Both the position numbers and the translations under genes were made by a program. A DNA stretch of 9,016 bases from CAZDCD01 sp964503885 (lineage in GTDB: Bacteria > Bacteroidota > Bacteroidia > Bacteroidales > UBA10428), in the NCBI GenBank assembly GCA_964503885.1, contig CAZDCD010000051.1:1-9016 (forward strand), given 5' to 3'. Positions 1 through 7,173 of this stretch are shown one piece after another (position 1 is the first letter of the stretch; each line of letters begins with the position of its first letter). A model generated the notes under the pieces. That model saw nothing but the letters and a program-made list of their open reading frames with translations. It was not told where the DNA came from and searched no databases.

Positions 1-67
1 CATAGTTCAAGGGATAGAACGGCGGTTTCCTAAACCGTAAATCCAGGTTCGAGTCCTGGTGGGGCTA
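1..67 (+). tRNA. tRNA-Arg (anticodon CCU), 5' end cut by the window
   Basis: Decodes AGG as arginine. The window opens inside the 5' acceptor strand, so about five bases are missing. The visible parts are a D arm closed by GTTC/GAAC, an anticodon stem 22-26 (GCGGT) pairing with 34-38 (ACCGT), and a seven-base loop TTCCTAA with the anticodon CCT at 29-31. The T arm is CCAGG-TTCGAGT-CCTGG. The 3' acceptor strand is TGGGGCT at 60-66, followed by discriminator A67. The next bases are CAA, so the CCA end is not encoded, as is common in Bacteroidota. The gene converges on the ABC permease that ends at 242. No integrase or repeat of the tRNA 3' end was noticed nearby. Confidence 0.95.
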
Positions 68-131
68 CAATCGCCAAAGTTAAAAACGTATTCCATTATT
101 GTTCATTAATTTGTGAAATAAGCAGGACGAG

Positions 132-157
132 ACTGCCTCCGTAAATGCTGCGGCAGT
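132..157. terminator. Hairpin in the convergent gap between tRNA-Arg and the ABC permease
   Basis: ACTGCC at 132-137 pairs perfectly with GGCAGT at 152-157 across a 14-base loop. A second small hairpin, GCGGA (195-199) with TCCGC (204-208), lies closer to the permease stop. Neither is followed by a clear T run on either strand, so calling them terminators rests mainly on their position in a 174-base gap between converging transcripts. I see no gene in this gap. Confidence 0.25.
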
Positions 158-241
158 TAAAAAGTTTATCCCGCTGTAATATCAGCAGGCTGAAGCGGAC
201 GCTTCCGCAGCACTGTAATTTTAAGCGGAATATTTCCCAGG

Positions 242-3200
242 TCATTCATTCCTCAGAGCGTCGATAATGTTCAGCTTTTTTAACCGGATAAGGGCAATCA
301 ACGAAATCCATACCAACCCGTTCACCAGGAGAATTGCAATCAGAAAAAGAATAAAGCCTGCAGAAATATTCTGATAACCGGATATGAATGCGGGGAGAAC
401 CGAAAGGATAGCCGCTGCAGTTCCACCGGCAATCCCTGCCAGGAGCAACACGGCATATTCCCTGAATAATAACGCAAAAACGGCTTTCGGGGTAAAACCC
501 ATGGCGATAAGAACTGCCAGTTCGTTCCTCCGCTCATACATGCTTTTCAGCAGCACAACCGCAAGTCCGATGGTCCCGAGCAGGACACCCAATGCCCCCA
601 GCACCATAAAAATTCTCAGGTATGTATTCTGAACCGAATCGAATTCGGCAAGACGTTCTGCTGCCGGTGTTATTTCCCAGCCGTAATCACGGAATATAAA
701 CGAAAGTTCCTGTTCCGCGTTTTTTCCCGCCCCATTCTTTTCATCGATAAGAAAGAAGACCGATCCTCCTGAAGAAGGAAATTGTTTCAGAAATTGCGTG
801 CCGGAAATAATGAGGTTCCCCTGGAATACCGAATTTGCAAGACCCCCGATAAGCTTCAGCCTTACCGGTTTACCGGAAGCATTGTAATAGGTCAGGGTAT
901 CACCAATCTTTTTCCCCAGTCCCCACTGGATCACGGTCTGATCGGCAATGGCCGGGATTACTTCTCCCATATCTTTATCAAGCGACCGCCATGGCTCATT
1001 TTCATCCAGATCATCTGTCTTCGTCACAAAGCTGAACCTCCCTGCCAGGTTACCCGCATCCACCCCGAGTATCCTGGGCCCCGCAACACGGTTAAGGTTA
1101 AGGCAGCTGGCATCATCACCCCCGTATGCGCTGAACTGTACAAAGGTAAAGGTGCCGGGTAATGCAAATACTGTTTTTGTGTCAGCAAGGTTGAGATTTC
1201 TTGACACCGGTATGCTTGTTTCAGCGACCCATGCAAAACCCCCGGTACCGCTTGTCTTTTCTTGTGCAATGGCATTAACGTCACGCCGGTTTGCACCGGT
1301 TGTAACGACCACAAAAACACCGAGGCTAAGAAGAATGATGATGGCAAGGCTTCTCGTCCTGCTACGTACCAGGTTTTTTACACTCAGTGAACTATAACCA
1401 ATATGGTTCAACGGTTTCTTTTCGAGCAGGATTAGTACCCAATCGGATAAAAGCAGGAATGCCAGCAGCAGCAAGGAGCCGGAAATGAAGAAAACCGAAG
1501 GATCCAGTGTCCCTCCTCCCATAAACTGGCTTCCGGTAAGTATCAGAGCCGCCACGATGAATATCCACGCTGCGATTGTCTTCATTTTCTCAAAGTGGCT
1601 TTTCCGGATCTTTAAAACATTATGCTGTACCTGTATTGTGGCATATTTCAGATACCTGTAAACAATGATCCGTATACTAACCAGGGATATGATAATACCG
1701 GCGAAGAAACCTGCAGTCAGGGTCAAAGGCCTGATCTGCGGAACAAGAATGTCTGTCCTGACAATATCCTGCCACATCCGGTTCAATCCAAAAAATACCA
1801 TTTTGGTATAATATACGGCCAGGAATATCCCGATGAGTGATCCCAGGAAGGCCGTAATTAACCCTTCGCCCATAAAAATTCTTCCTGTCAGCTTTTTGGG
1901 ATAACCCAGTGCTGAATAGGTGCCGATCTGTGAGGACCGTTGTTCAAGATTATAAATAATGAGCAGTGAGGCCAGAATAATGCCCGAGATCAGAATGAAA
2001 AAACTCAGTCCGAGAAACAACTGGCTGAAATCGACCCCGTTCCGGGCAGCGCGGAGCCCTTCCTTTTTCACTTCATTTACCCGGAAGCCAAAGAGCGAGG
2101 GATTGAGTGTTTTTCTGATCATTTCATGTAGTTCAGCCTCGTGCAGGCTGGCCGCCGGTATCCGCAGGGCGGTTATGTTTCCGAACCGGTTTTCCCAGAG
2201 CCTTTCCGCTTCAGAGAACCTGATGTATGCTTTAGGCGTTCCCCTATACTGTAACCAGTATTTTTCATCCTTATTCCTGATCTTGTTAAAATCAATGGGT
2301 ACGCCAGCCTCCCAGTCGCGGCAGTTGCCAGCATCTGTTAAACCGGGTATTTGAGGAACAAGGTCGCTGCCCCCATACCTGTTTTCCACAGGCACAATTT
2401 CCCGTATAATGAAGACAGCGGAATCTTCCCCGAGTTCACGCAACGGCCCGATACGGAAGTATCTGAGTGTGCAGCTATCCCCGGTTGATGCCGACAGATC
2501 ATCAGCCGTCCAGTTGTTTAAAACAATGCTGTGTTCAGGAAGAAGGCTGTCGGGAATGCCGGAAACAAATGAATAGGGTGTGTTGCTCTTGTTACAGATA
2601 ATATCGTTCGCAAAATAGGTGAGTAGAGGTCGTGATTCCGGAAATGCAGCAATCAGCTTTCCGGTCACACTTTTATCAATGAATACATGATCGGACTGTA
2701 TTTCCCATTCCCCGGTATTTTTAATGCGAACCGCATTCAGCCCCACGTCGCGGAGTTCCCATATGCTGTCAAGGCGATCCTGAATTCTGCCACTTGTGGT
2801 GCCGTCATTGCCCGCTATGAGGATGGCATTGGCTTTGTCTTCCAGCTCCATGAGTTCATTCAGCCAGCAGATATTTAAATATGCATTGTAAGGTGCTGTT
2901 TGTGATATACGAAGGTTAAATCTGCCCCCGTCATATTTTCCTGCAATACCGGCGACTTTAATACGCTGTGATACCGACTGGCCGGCGTCAGAAACCAAAG
3001 GTGTATTCAACGGTATCAGGCTTGCCTTCCGGATCCTGAGGATGAAATAATCATTTTTTTTCAGGTTAAGCCTGGAGGCCAGGTTTTCGCTGATGACTGC
3101 TTCGCCGGGAGCAATGTGTTTTGCTTTCCGGCGGCCGGAGGAAATTTCAATGAACAGGCTGTCAGTACCTAAAATCTGAACTCGGTTGACCCGTAACCTG

Positions 3201-3496
3201 CCTCCTTCTGAAACCGCCATACCGTCAAGGATCATTGCAGCAGCAGCCCGGTATGGTTCCTTTTCAGCTAACCTCCGGCTAAGGTCCATAGGAAAATACC
3301 TGTCCGCAGCTGAAACCGAATGTGTTATTTTTCCCAGCCTGTATTGTACGGTAAGCTCGAGACTGTGCCTGACTGAGTCGCCCACTACCAGTGCGCCGGC
3401 AATTACAGCAGTGCTGACGGCAATCCCCAGGGCCACTGTCAGGTTTTTTTTAAAATAATGGATAAAACTCCGGTAAACAAGTCGGTATACTGTCAT
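242..3496 (-). CDS. Long FtsX/MacB-type ABC transporter permease with ten predicted membrane helices
   Basis: Membrane subunit of an ABC transporter in the inner membrane; the partner ATPase is the gene just upstream. The 1084-residue protein has two FtsX-type halves. Helix 1 is near residues 19-39, followed by a very large periplasmic region (about 40-490) and helices near 491-515, 541-562 and 590-612. Two linker helices lie near 638-657 and 668-690. The second half has a helix near 715-733, a second periplasmic region (about 735-958) and helices near 960-984, 1010-1035 and 1047-1072. After helices 2 and 8 come the paired cytoplasmic motifs typical of the family, QRSSQIGTYSALGYPKK and RRNELAVLIAMGFTPKA, which contact the ATPase. 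The overall plan resembles YbbP, but this protein is much longer (I recall YbbP as about 800 residues) because of the first periplasmic domain. The ATG at 3494-3496 directly precedes MTVYRLVYRSF, a normal cytoplasmic N-terminus; the upstream site is only a weak GAAAG. It lies 81 bases after the ATPase gene and is probably cotranscribed. The substrate is unknown; lipoprotein, lipid or envelope handling is inferred. Confidence 0.92.
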   Translation of the reverse strand: MTVYRLVYRSFIHYFKKNLTVALGIAVSTAVIAGALVVGDSVRHSLELTVQYRLGKITHSVSAADRYFPMDLSRRLAEKEPYRAAAAMILDGMAVSEGGRLRVNRVQILGTDSLFIEISSGRRKAKHIAPGEAVISENLASRLNLKKNDYFILRIRKASLIPLNTPLVSDAGQSVSQRIKVAGIAGKYDGGRFNLRISQTAPYNAYLNICWLNELMELEDKANAILIAGNDGTTSGRIQDRLDSIWELRDVGLNAVRIKNTGEWEIQSDHVFIDKSVTGKLIAAFPESRPLLTYFANDIICNKSNTPYSFVSGIPDSLLPEHSIVLNNWTADDLSASTGDSCTLRYFRIGPLRELGEDSAVFIIREIVPVENRYGGSDLVPQIPGLTDAGNCRDWEAGVPIDFNKIRNKDEKYWLQYRGTPKAYIRFSEAERLWENRFGNITALRIPAASLHEAELHEMIRKTLNPSLFGFRVNEVKKEGLRAARNGVDFSQLFLGLSFFILISGIILASLLIIYNLEQRSSQIGTYSALGYPKKLTGRIFMGEGLITAFLGSLIGIFLAVYYTKMVFFGLNRMWQDIVRTDILVPQIRPLTLTAGFFAGIIISLVSIRIIVYRYLKYATIQVQHNVLKIRKSHFEKMKTIAAWIFIVAALILTGSQFMGGGTLDPSVFFISGSLLLLAFLLLSDWVLILLEKKPLNHIGYSSLSVKNLVRSRTRSLAIIILLSLGVFVVVTTGANRRDVNAIAQEKTSGTGGFAWVAETSIPVSRNLNLADTKTVFALPGTFTFVQFSAYGGDDASCLNLNRVAGPRILGVDAGNLAGRFSFVTKTDDLDENEPWRSLDKDMGEVIPAIADQTVIQWGLGKKIGDTLTYYNASGKPVRLKLIGGLANSVFQGNLIISGTQFLKQFPSSGGSVFFLIDEKNGAGKNAEQELSFIFRDYGWEITPAAERLAEFDSVQNTYLRIFMVLGALGVLLGTIGLAVVLLKSMYERRNELAVLIAMGFTPKAVFALLFREYAVLLLAGIAGGTAAAILSVLPAFISGYQNISAGFILFLIAILLVNGLVWISLIALIRLKKLNIIDALRNE

Positions 3497-3507
3497 GATA
3501 TGTTTCT

Positions 3508-3530
3508 TTCAGTATGGCTGATCAACTGAA
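3508..3530 (-). promoter_or_regulatory. Small dyad just before the permease start codon
   Basis: TTCAGT (3508-3513) and ACTGAA (3525-3530) form a six-base-pair stem with an 11-base loop in the 81-base spacer between ATPase and permease. In the minus-strand transcript the stem ends about 11 bases before the ATG and overlaps the weak GAAAG ribosome-binding sequence. It could tune translation of the permease relative to the ATPase, but a stem this short can arise by chance. Confidence 0.2.
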
Positions 3531-3577
3531 CCGTTTGTTTAGACTGCGATTCAGAAATTTATCCTGTGCCCGGGTGC

Positions 3578-4255
3578 TCATTCTTTTTTCAGTACCCCGT
3601 TGGTAAGCCTATAAACCGTATCCATTTTTTTGGCCAATTCCATGGAATGGGTCACCACCAGTAAGGTAGTAAGGTTTTCGGTGTTCATATCGGCCAGCAT
3701 TTTCCCAAGAATCCCACTGTTTTTTTCATCAAGGGCGCCTGTTGGTTCATCGGCCAGGATCAGGTCGGGTTCGTTGATCAGGGAACGGACAAATGCGGCA
3801 CGCTGGCATTCACCTCCTGAGAGCTCTGCCGGTTTCTGGTCGCGTTGTTCCCAGATCCCTGTCCTGTGCAACAAATGTTCAGCTCTCAGCCGGGCATTCC
3901 GGACATTTTTTTTGTTGGGCAATGCAGGCAGGAGCACATTTTCATAAAGCGTCAACTGGGGAAGCAGGTAATGAAACTGGAAAACAAATCCTATTTCAAG
4001 GTTTCTCACCCGGGCAAGCTCACCGGAAGAAAGGCTCAGCACAGGCCTATCTTTAAACAACACTTCTCCGGTATCGGGTTTGTCCAGTGTACCGATAATG
4101 TTCAGTAATGTTGTTTTGCCTGAGCCCGAGGGGCCAACTATAGCTATCTTTTCTCCCTGCCGCACTTCAAGATTCAACCTGTCAAGGACCAGCCTCGAAG
4201 TTTTTCCCTGTATCCCCGGGTATGATTTTGTTATATTATTCGCAATAAGAAACAT
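3578..4255 (-). CDS. ABC transporter ATP-binding protein (LolD/MacB/YbbA class)
   Basis: Cytoplasmic ATPase that powers the FtsX-type permease encoded next to it. At 225 residues it has the usual length for the stand-alone ATPases of this class. All nucleotide-binding elements are present in order: Walker A GPSGSGKT at 41-48, Q-loop glutamine 93 in VFQFHYLLPQ, signature LSGGE at 145-149 followed by CQR, Walker B LILADE ending at D169-E170, a D-loop within PTGALD at 171-176, and the switch histidine H203. FHYLLPQLTLYENVLLP after the Q-loop is characteristic of the LolD/MacB group. The signature reads LSGGECQR; LSGGE is normal in this group, and the cysteine is an uncommon but probably harmless variant. 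The ATG at 4253-4255 was chosen because it puts the usual MFLIANNITKSY strand at the N-terminus. No clear Shine-Dalgarno sequence precedes it. It is the first gene of the minus-strand pair. Confidence 0.95.
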   Translation of the reverse strand: MFLIANNITKSYPGIQGKTSRLVLDRLNLEVRQGEKIAIVGPSGSGKTTLLNIIGTLDKPDTGEVLFKDRPVLSLSSGELARVRNLEIGFVFQFHYLLPQLTLYENVLLPALPNKKNVRNARLRAEHLLHRTGIWEQRDQKPAELSGGECQRAAFVRSLINEPDLILADEPTGALDEKNSGILGKMLADMNTENLTTLLVVTHSMELAKKMDTVYRLTNGVLKKE

Positions 4256-4292
4256 GGTTTATTAATTTCAATGCAATTGTGTATCTCAGCCA

Positions 4293-4322
4293 CGAATTTA
4301 GGATCAAAATTCTGAAAACAAA
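4293..4322 (-). promoter_or_regulatory. Candidate Bacteroidota-type promoter for the ABC operon
   Basis: On the minus strand, TTTG (plus-strand CAAA at 4319-4322) is followed after 18 bases by TAAATTCG (plus-strand CGAATTTA at 4293-4300). This matches the Bacteroidota -33/-7 pattern TTTG...TAnnTTTG with one mismatch. Transcription would start near 4286, leaving about 30 bases of leader before the ATPase ATG. The prediction comes from sequence and position only. Confidence 0.35.
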
Positions 4323-4369
4323 AATGATTGCACTACCATTTTCCGGAACCATAAAATAATTGCAGCTGG

Positions 4370-4400
4370 TTGTCCGTTCGGATTGTTTCATCTATATTTA
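4370..4400 (+). promoter_or_regulatory. Candidate Bacteroidota-type promoter for the glycosyltransferase gene
   Basis: TTG at 4370-4372 is followed after 20 bases by TATATTTA at 4393-4400, which differs from TAnnTTTG only in the last base. Transcription would start near 4407, about 20 bases before the ATG at 4427. CAGCTGG at 4363-4369 and its inverse CCAGCTG at 4407-4413 bracket this promoter, one touching the -33 element and the other the predicted start point. That is a possible operator arrangement. Confidence 0.35.
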
Positions 4401-4426
4401 TGGTTTCCAGCTGAAAATAACACACC

Positions 4427-5851
4427 ATGAAAACAGCATTAAAAAAGAGCATCCATATATCCCTGGCCCCATATTACCTTTTTTATGCCGCAATCATAGT
4501 GCTGGTCATGAAGCATTCCTTTTTCTGGGATACCATTCAATTGGCCTCAAAACATGCCCACTGGTACTATGATCATGATTTCAGGTATTTTTTCTTACCG
4601 GATGCCATAGATTCCGGCCATTTTCCGGTATTCGGAATGTCACTGGCCCTTGTATGGAAAATATTTGGCAGAAGCCTCATTGTCAGTCATTTATTTATGC
4701 TCCCGTTCTTGATCGGAATGGTTTACCAAACATACAGGCTTTCAGCTTATTTTTTTAACGGAAAATGGATCTACATCGCAATGATCCTGTTGTTAATTGA
4801 TCCTACAATACTCAGTCAGTCCACTTTGATCACTCCGGATATTCCCCTCATGTTTTTTATGCTGGTTACATTCAATTCTATTATCCACAAAAATAACGGA
4901 TTGTTGATTTTTGGTTCAGCCGGATTAGCGGTTATCAGTTTAAGAGGGATGATGTTGTGTTTTCTCATGGCTGTATTTGCTTTGTTCATAAGGATAATAA
5001 ATGGCGACAAGAAAATAAAAGCACTACTGAAGGTTTTCCTTCTTTTTCTGCCTTCGGGTATTCTTTCCCTTTCTTATGTAATCTTTCATTATTTAAAGAA
5101 AGGATGGATCGTTTATCATCCGTCATCACCATGGGCACTTTCTTTTGAAATTGTTGATTTAAAGGGGTTTATATATAACATAGGGATCTACATCTGGCGG
5201 TTGATCGATTTTGGTCGGGTTTTCATCTGGATGGTCCTGGCATTTTTGCTTTTTTCGATAAAAAGAATGCCGGTAAATAATAAATTTTTAGCCCTTCTCT
5301 GCATAAATGGCTTACTGCTACTGATTTTTCCTGATTCCATGATTTTCCATAAACACCTGCTGGCGCACCGCTACTTAATGCCCACATATTATTTCGTGGC
5401 GTTGATGGTTTTATACCTTATTGATCAGCTCATCAGATCGCAGTTGAAAAAAAGAATTGCTGTATCATGTATAGTATTAGGCCTGATTTCCGGAAACTTC
5501 TGGGTCTATCCGGATAAAATAGCCGTGGGATGGGATTCAACTCTTGCACATATGCCCTATTATAATCTTCGGGAAAAAATGATCGGTTATATCCGGACAC
5601 ATAAGATTCCAGTTGAAACAGTCGGATCAGCATTTCCAAATTTATCTCAATTCCGGTATACCGATCTGACGAATGACACCAGCTCATTTTCACCCAAAGA
5701 TCTAAAGAATCAGCAATACATTTTTTATTCGAATGTGTTCAATGATTTTGCTGATGAAGAAATTGATGCACTGAAACAACAATGGATTTTAGAAAAAGAG
5801 TACCGGTGTCTTCAGGTAAATGTTCAGCTATTCAGAAATCCTGATTATTGA
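4427..5851 (+). CDS. Polytopic membrane glycosyltransferase, GT-C fold (GT39/PMT_2-like)
   Basis: Predicted inner-membrane enzyme that moves a sugar from a polyprenyl-phosphate carrier to an acceptor on the periplasmic side; donor and acceptor are unknown. The 474 residues contain about 11-12 hydrophobic segments from residue 11 to 360, then a soluble tail of about 110 residues. GT-C marks are visible. An acidic residue in the first loop (D35 in FFWDTIQLA) would be the catalytic base. SGHFPVFG at 63-70 resembles the GHPPLF motif of these enzymes, with F replacing the first P. GRSLIVSHLFMLPF follows at 81-94. TPDIPLMFFML at 136-146 has the second conserved acid, D138, and HRYLMPTYY at 314-322 resembles the late RYLLP motif. 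The ATG at 4427 gives a short basic N-terminus (MKTALKKS) before helix 1. No strong ribosome-binding site is visible. It is divergent from the ABC pair and stands alone, without polysaccharide genes beside it. Base composition is visibly richer in A/T than the ABC genes. Confidence 0.8.
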   Translation: MKTALKKSIHISLAPYYLFYAAIIVLVMKHSFFWDTIQLASKHAHWYYDHDFRYFFLPDAIDSGHFPVFGMSLALVWKIFGRSLIVSHLFMLPFLIGMVYQTYRLSAYFFNGKWIYIAMILLLIDPTILSQSTLITPDIPLMFFMLVTFNSIIHKNNGLLIFGSAGLAVISLRGMMLCFLMAVFALFIRIINGDKKIKALLKVFLLFLPSGILSLSYVIFHYLKKGWIVYHPSSPWALSFEIVDLKGFIYNIGIYIWRLIDFGRVFIWMVLAFLLFSIKRMPVNNKFLALLCINGLLLLIFPDSMIFHKHLLAHRYLMPTYYFVALMVLYLIDQLIRSQLKKRIAVSCIVLGLISGNFWVYPDKIAVGWDSTLAHMPYYNLREKMIGYIRTHKIPVETVGSAFPNLSQFRYTDLTNDTSSFSPKDLKNQQYIFYSNVFNDFADEEIDALKQQWILEKEYRCLQVNVQLFRNPDY

Positions 5852-5939
5852 GTTATGCGTGTGCGAAGGGTATCGTATCTTTAACTAATAATGGCTATTC
5901 GGACATAAAAGTGTAATCCCGCTTTCTTTCCGGTAACAA

Positions 5940-6794
5940 CTATTCATGCAGTTCCTCCGTCAATAAATGATCAAGTGCATGGATGTATTCAAGGGCTTTT
6001 TTCCGGCCAAACACCGAGATAAACTGTTTGGTAAGCAGCGCCTTAATATCGGCATACCAGTCAAGGAGCGAAAGAATGGGAATTTTACCTTCTTCGCGTT
6101 TGTCAAGGAACCGCTTAAGCACGTTAATATGATTGTGATAGGCTTTATACGCTTTTATCTCCCTGAGTAATCTGGCAGATAACCTGTTTTCGATCTTCCG
6201 CAGAGCGCTGCCGATAATTTCTATTGAATTGTCGTAGAAATTGTAAAAAGAATTTTCCCAGCTGATGAAGTGGATCAGGTAATTTGTAATCCTGAACATC
6301 TCTTTTTCTTTTTCATCGTCAATGACCGACAGAAAAAGGCCGCGCAGCTCATCCAGGTAATGTTCCTTTATCTTTTTATCAAATATATCGGAAATGTCGG
6401 CAATAAATTTTTGATATTGCCGCTCAATAGTGTCTTTCGCAAAGTTCTCTCCGAGATCGGTTCCCTGCAATTCAATTATTTTTTGTACCATATGTTTTTC
6501 ATCCTCCAGCAGGCTGAAAAGAGGAATCTGGCGTTCCTTCACCACATCATTCAACAGCTTCTCCGAAAAATACCCGGACATAATGAGGTTCGTCAATCCA
6601 TTATCGCCGTTTGTCAACCGGAAAATGTCACTCCTGTAAATTTTCAAATGATCGCTGATTTTACTGCGGATCATTATATCCTTATCTGATAATGAGATGA
6701 TAATGCCAATTGGATAAAACTTAACACTTTCAGACTTAATTGGTGCAAACGACCTCAAAAGTTCATAGTGAACATGGATGTTTTGCAACTTCAT
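5940..6794 (-). CDS. Unrecognised 284-residue soluble protein
   Basis: I do not recognise this family. The frame could also open at a TTG three codons upstream (6801-6803), but the ATG at 6792-6794 (MKLQNIHVHYELL) is the more likely start. No signal peptide or membrane helix is visible, so it is probably cytoplasmic. Residues 1-65 look mixed alpha/beta, with a hydrophobic strand GIIISLS at 30-36 next to charged SDKDIMIRSK. Residues 65-284 appear almost wholly helical and strongly charged. Notable stretches are DDEKEKEMFR (159-168), an aromatic patch FISWENSFYNFYDN (176-189), and a basic segment (200-235) that may be a coiled coil. There is no nucleotide-binding, zinc-binding or clear helix-turn-helix motif. 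It ends TAG, 88 bases from the convergent glycosyltransferase stop, and is divergent from the adhesin-like gene. Regulatory or structural roles are both possible; none is supported by a motif. Confidence 0.75.
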   Translation of the reverse strand: MKLQNIHVHYELLRSFAPIKSESVKFYPIGIIISLSDKDIMIRSKISDHLKIYRSDIFRLTNGDNGLTNLIMSGYFSEKLLNDVVKERQIPLFSLLEDEKHMVQKIIELQGTDLGENFAKDTIERQYQKFIADISDIFDKKIKEHYLDELRGLFLSVIDDEKEKEMFRITNYLIHFISWENSFYNFYDNSIEIIGSALRKIENRLSARLLREIKAYKAYHNHINVLKRFLDKREEGKIPILSLLDWYADIKALLTKQFISVFGRKKALEYIHALDHLLTEELHE

Positions 6795-6837
6795 ATAAAT
6801 CAATGTAACTGCCTATTCCTTTTGCTACAAAGGTTTG

Positions 6838-6868
6838 CAAAATACAAAATAAACTCCTGAATTCAAAA
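6838..6868 (-). promoter_or_regulatory. Candidate Bacteroidota-type promoter for the unrecognised protein
   Basis: On the minus strand, TTTTG (plus-strand CAAAA at 6864-6868) is followed after 19 bases by TATTTTG (plus-strand CAAAATA at 6838-6844), one base short of the TAnnTTTG element. The predicted start point near 6831 would leave a leader of about 37 bases before the ATG at 6794. Confidence 0.35.
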
Positions 6869-7016
6869 CGGTTTGTCTATATGATATATAAAGTTATTAA
6901 CCATACCCTTAAAACCGGGGCTTGATCGACCTGTAAAAAGAATGCATAAACCGCTGATAATCCACAACTTTTTTCCAAAATCACCGTAGAAATTAGTATT
7001 GTACATACTGGTTGTT

Positions 7017-7046
7017 AATAAATTGGAGGGACCGAAACAATTTATT
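7017..7046. promoter_or_regulatory. Perfect 9-bp inverted repeat, possible operator
   Basis: AATAAATTG at 7017-7025 and its exact inverse CAATTTATT at 7038-7046 are separated by 12 bases. The arm centres are 21 bp apart, two turns of B-form DNA, which would place both arms on one face for a dimeric regulator. The repeat ends just before the weak -7-like TCTATTTG (7050-7057) of the adhesin gene. As RNA it would be a weak A/U stem, so a protein-binding site seems likelier than a terminator. Confidence 0.35.
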
Positions 7047-7112
7047 TTATCTATTTGCAGGATTGACTGGTGGCTTAGGGAGAATCGCCGAATCTCGTGC
7101 AAAGGGATAATT

Positions 7113-7157
7113 ATGAGAATTGTTTTATGGGAAAAGCAGGAATTCGAGTACATTTAA
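7113..7157 (+). other. Short leader reading frame before the adhesin gene, or its displaced true start
   Basis: An ATG at 7113 has a reasonable ribosome-binding sequence (AAAGGG at 7101-7106, six bases before the ATG) and opens a 14-codon frame, MRIVLWEKQEFEYI, ending TAA at 7155-7157. A TTG in the adhesin frame starts one base after that stop (7159), an arrangement compatible with translational coupling. Alternatively the ATG is the real adhesin start and one extra base between 7117 and 7155, for example in TGGGAAAAG (7128-7136), has thrown it out of frame. The sequence alone cannot decide between these. Confidence 0.3.
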
Positions 7158-7173
7158 CTTGGTAAATCACGCG

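Larger units (their letters stand above)
6804..7158. other. Divergent intergenic region between the unknown protein and the adhesin gene
   Basis: About 355 bases, rich in A/T, lie between two divergent genes. The left part holds the candidate promoter of the unknown protein (6838-6868). The centre contains TGTACA (7000-7005) inside an imperfect AGTA...TACT dyad, and a perfect 9-bp inverted repeat (7017-7046). The right part has a weak -7-like TCTATTTG at 7050-7057, with no convincing -33 element, and then a short leader frame at 7113-7157. A minus-strand reading frame of 96 codons crosses 6863-7153, but it covers these control elements and resembles no protein I know, so I do not call it a gene. 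Confidence 0.6.

Noticed and set aside
1..245. tRNA-Arg as the attachment site of an integrated element
   Set aside because: No integrase gene and no repeat of the tRNA 3' end was seen in the window. Only ordinary convergent genes follow.
4141..4260. Claim that the ABC pair is a macrolide exporter (MacB)
   Set aside because: There is no membrane-fusion protein or TolC-like gene beside it, the ATPase and permease are separate genes, and the permease has ten helices rather than four.
5852..5939. Bidirectional terminator between the converging glycosyltransferase and unknown gene
   Set aside because: I looked for a stem with a T run on either strand in these 88 bases and found none convincing.
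6863..7153. A 96-codon minus-strand open frame in the divergent spacer
   Set aside because: It covers a promoter-like element and the 9-bp dyad, has an irregular composition, no ribosome-binding site and no family resemblance.
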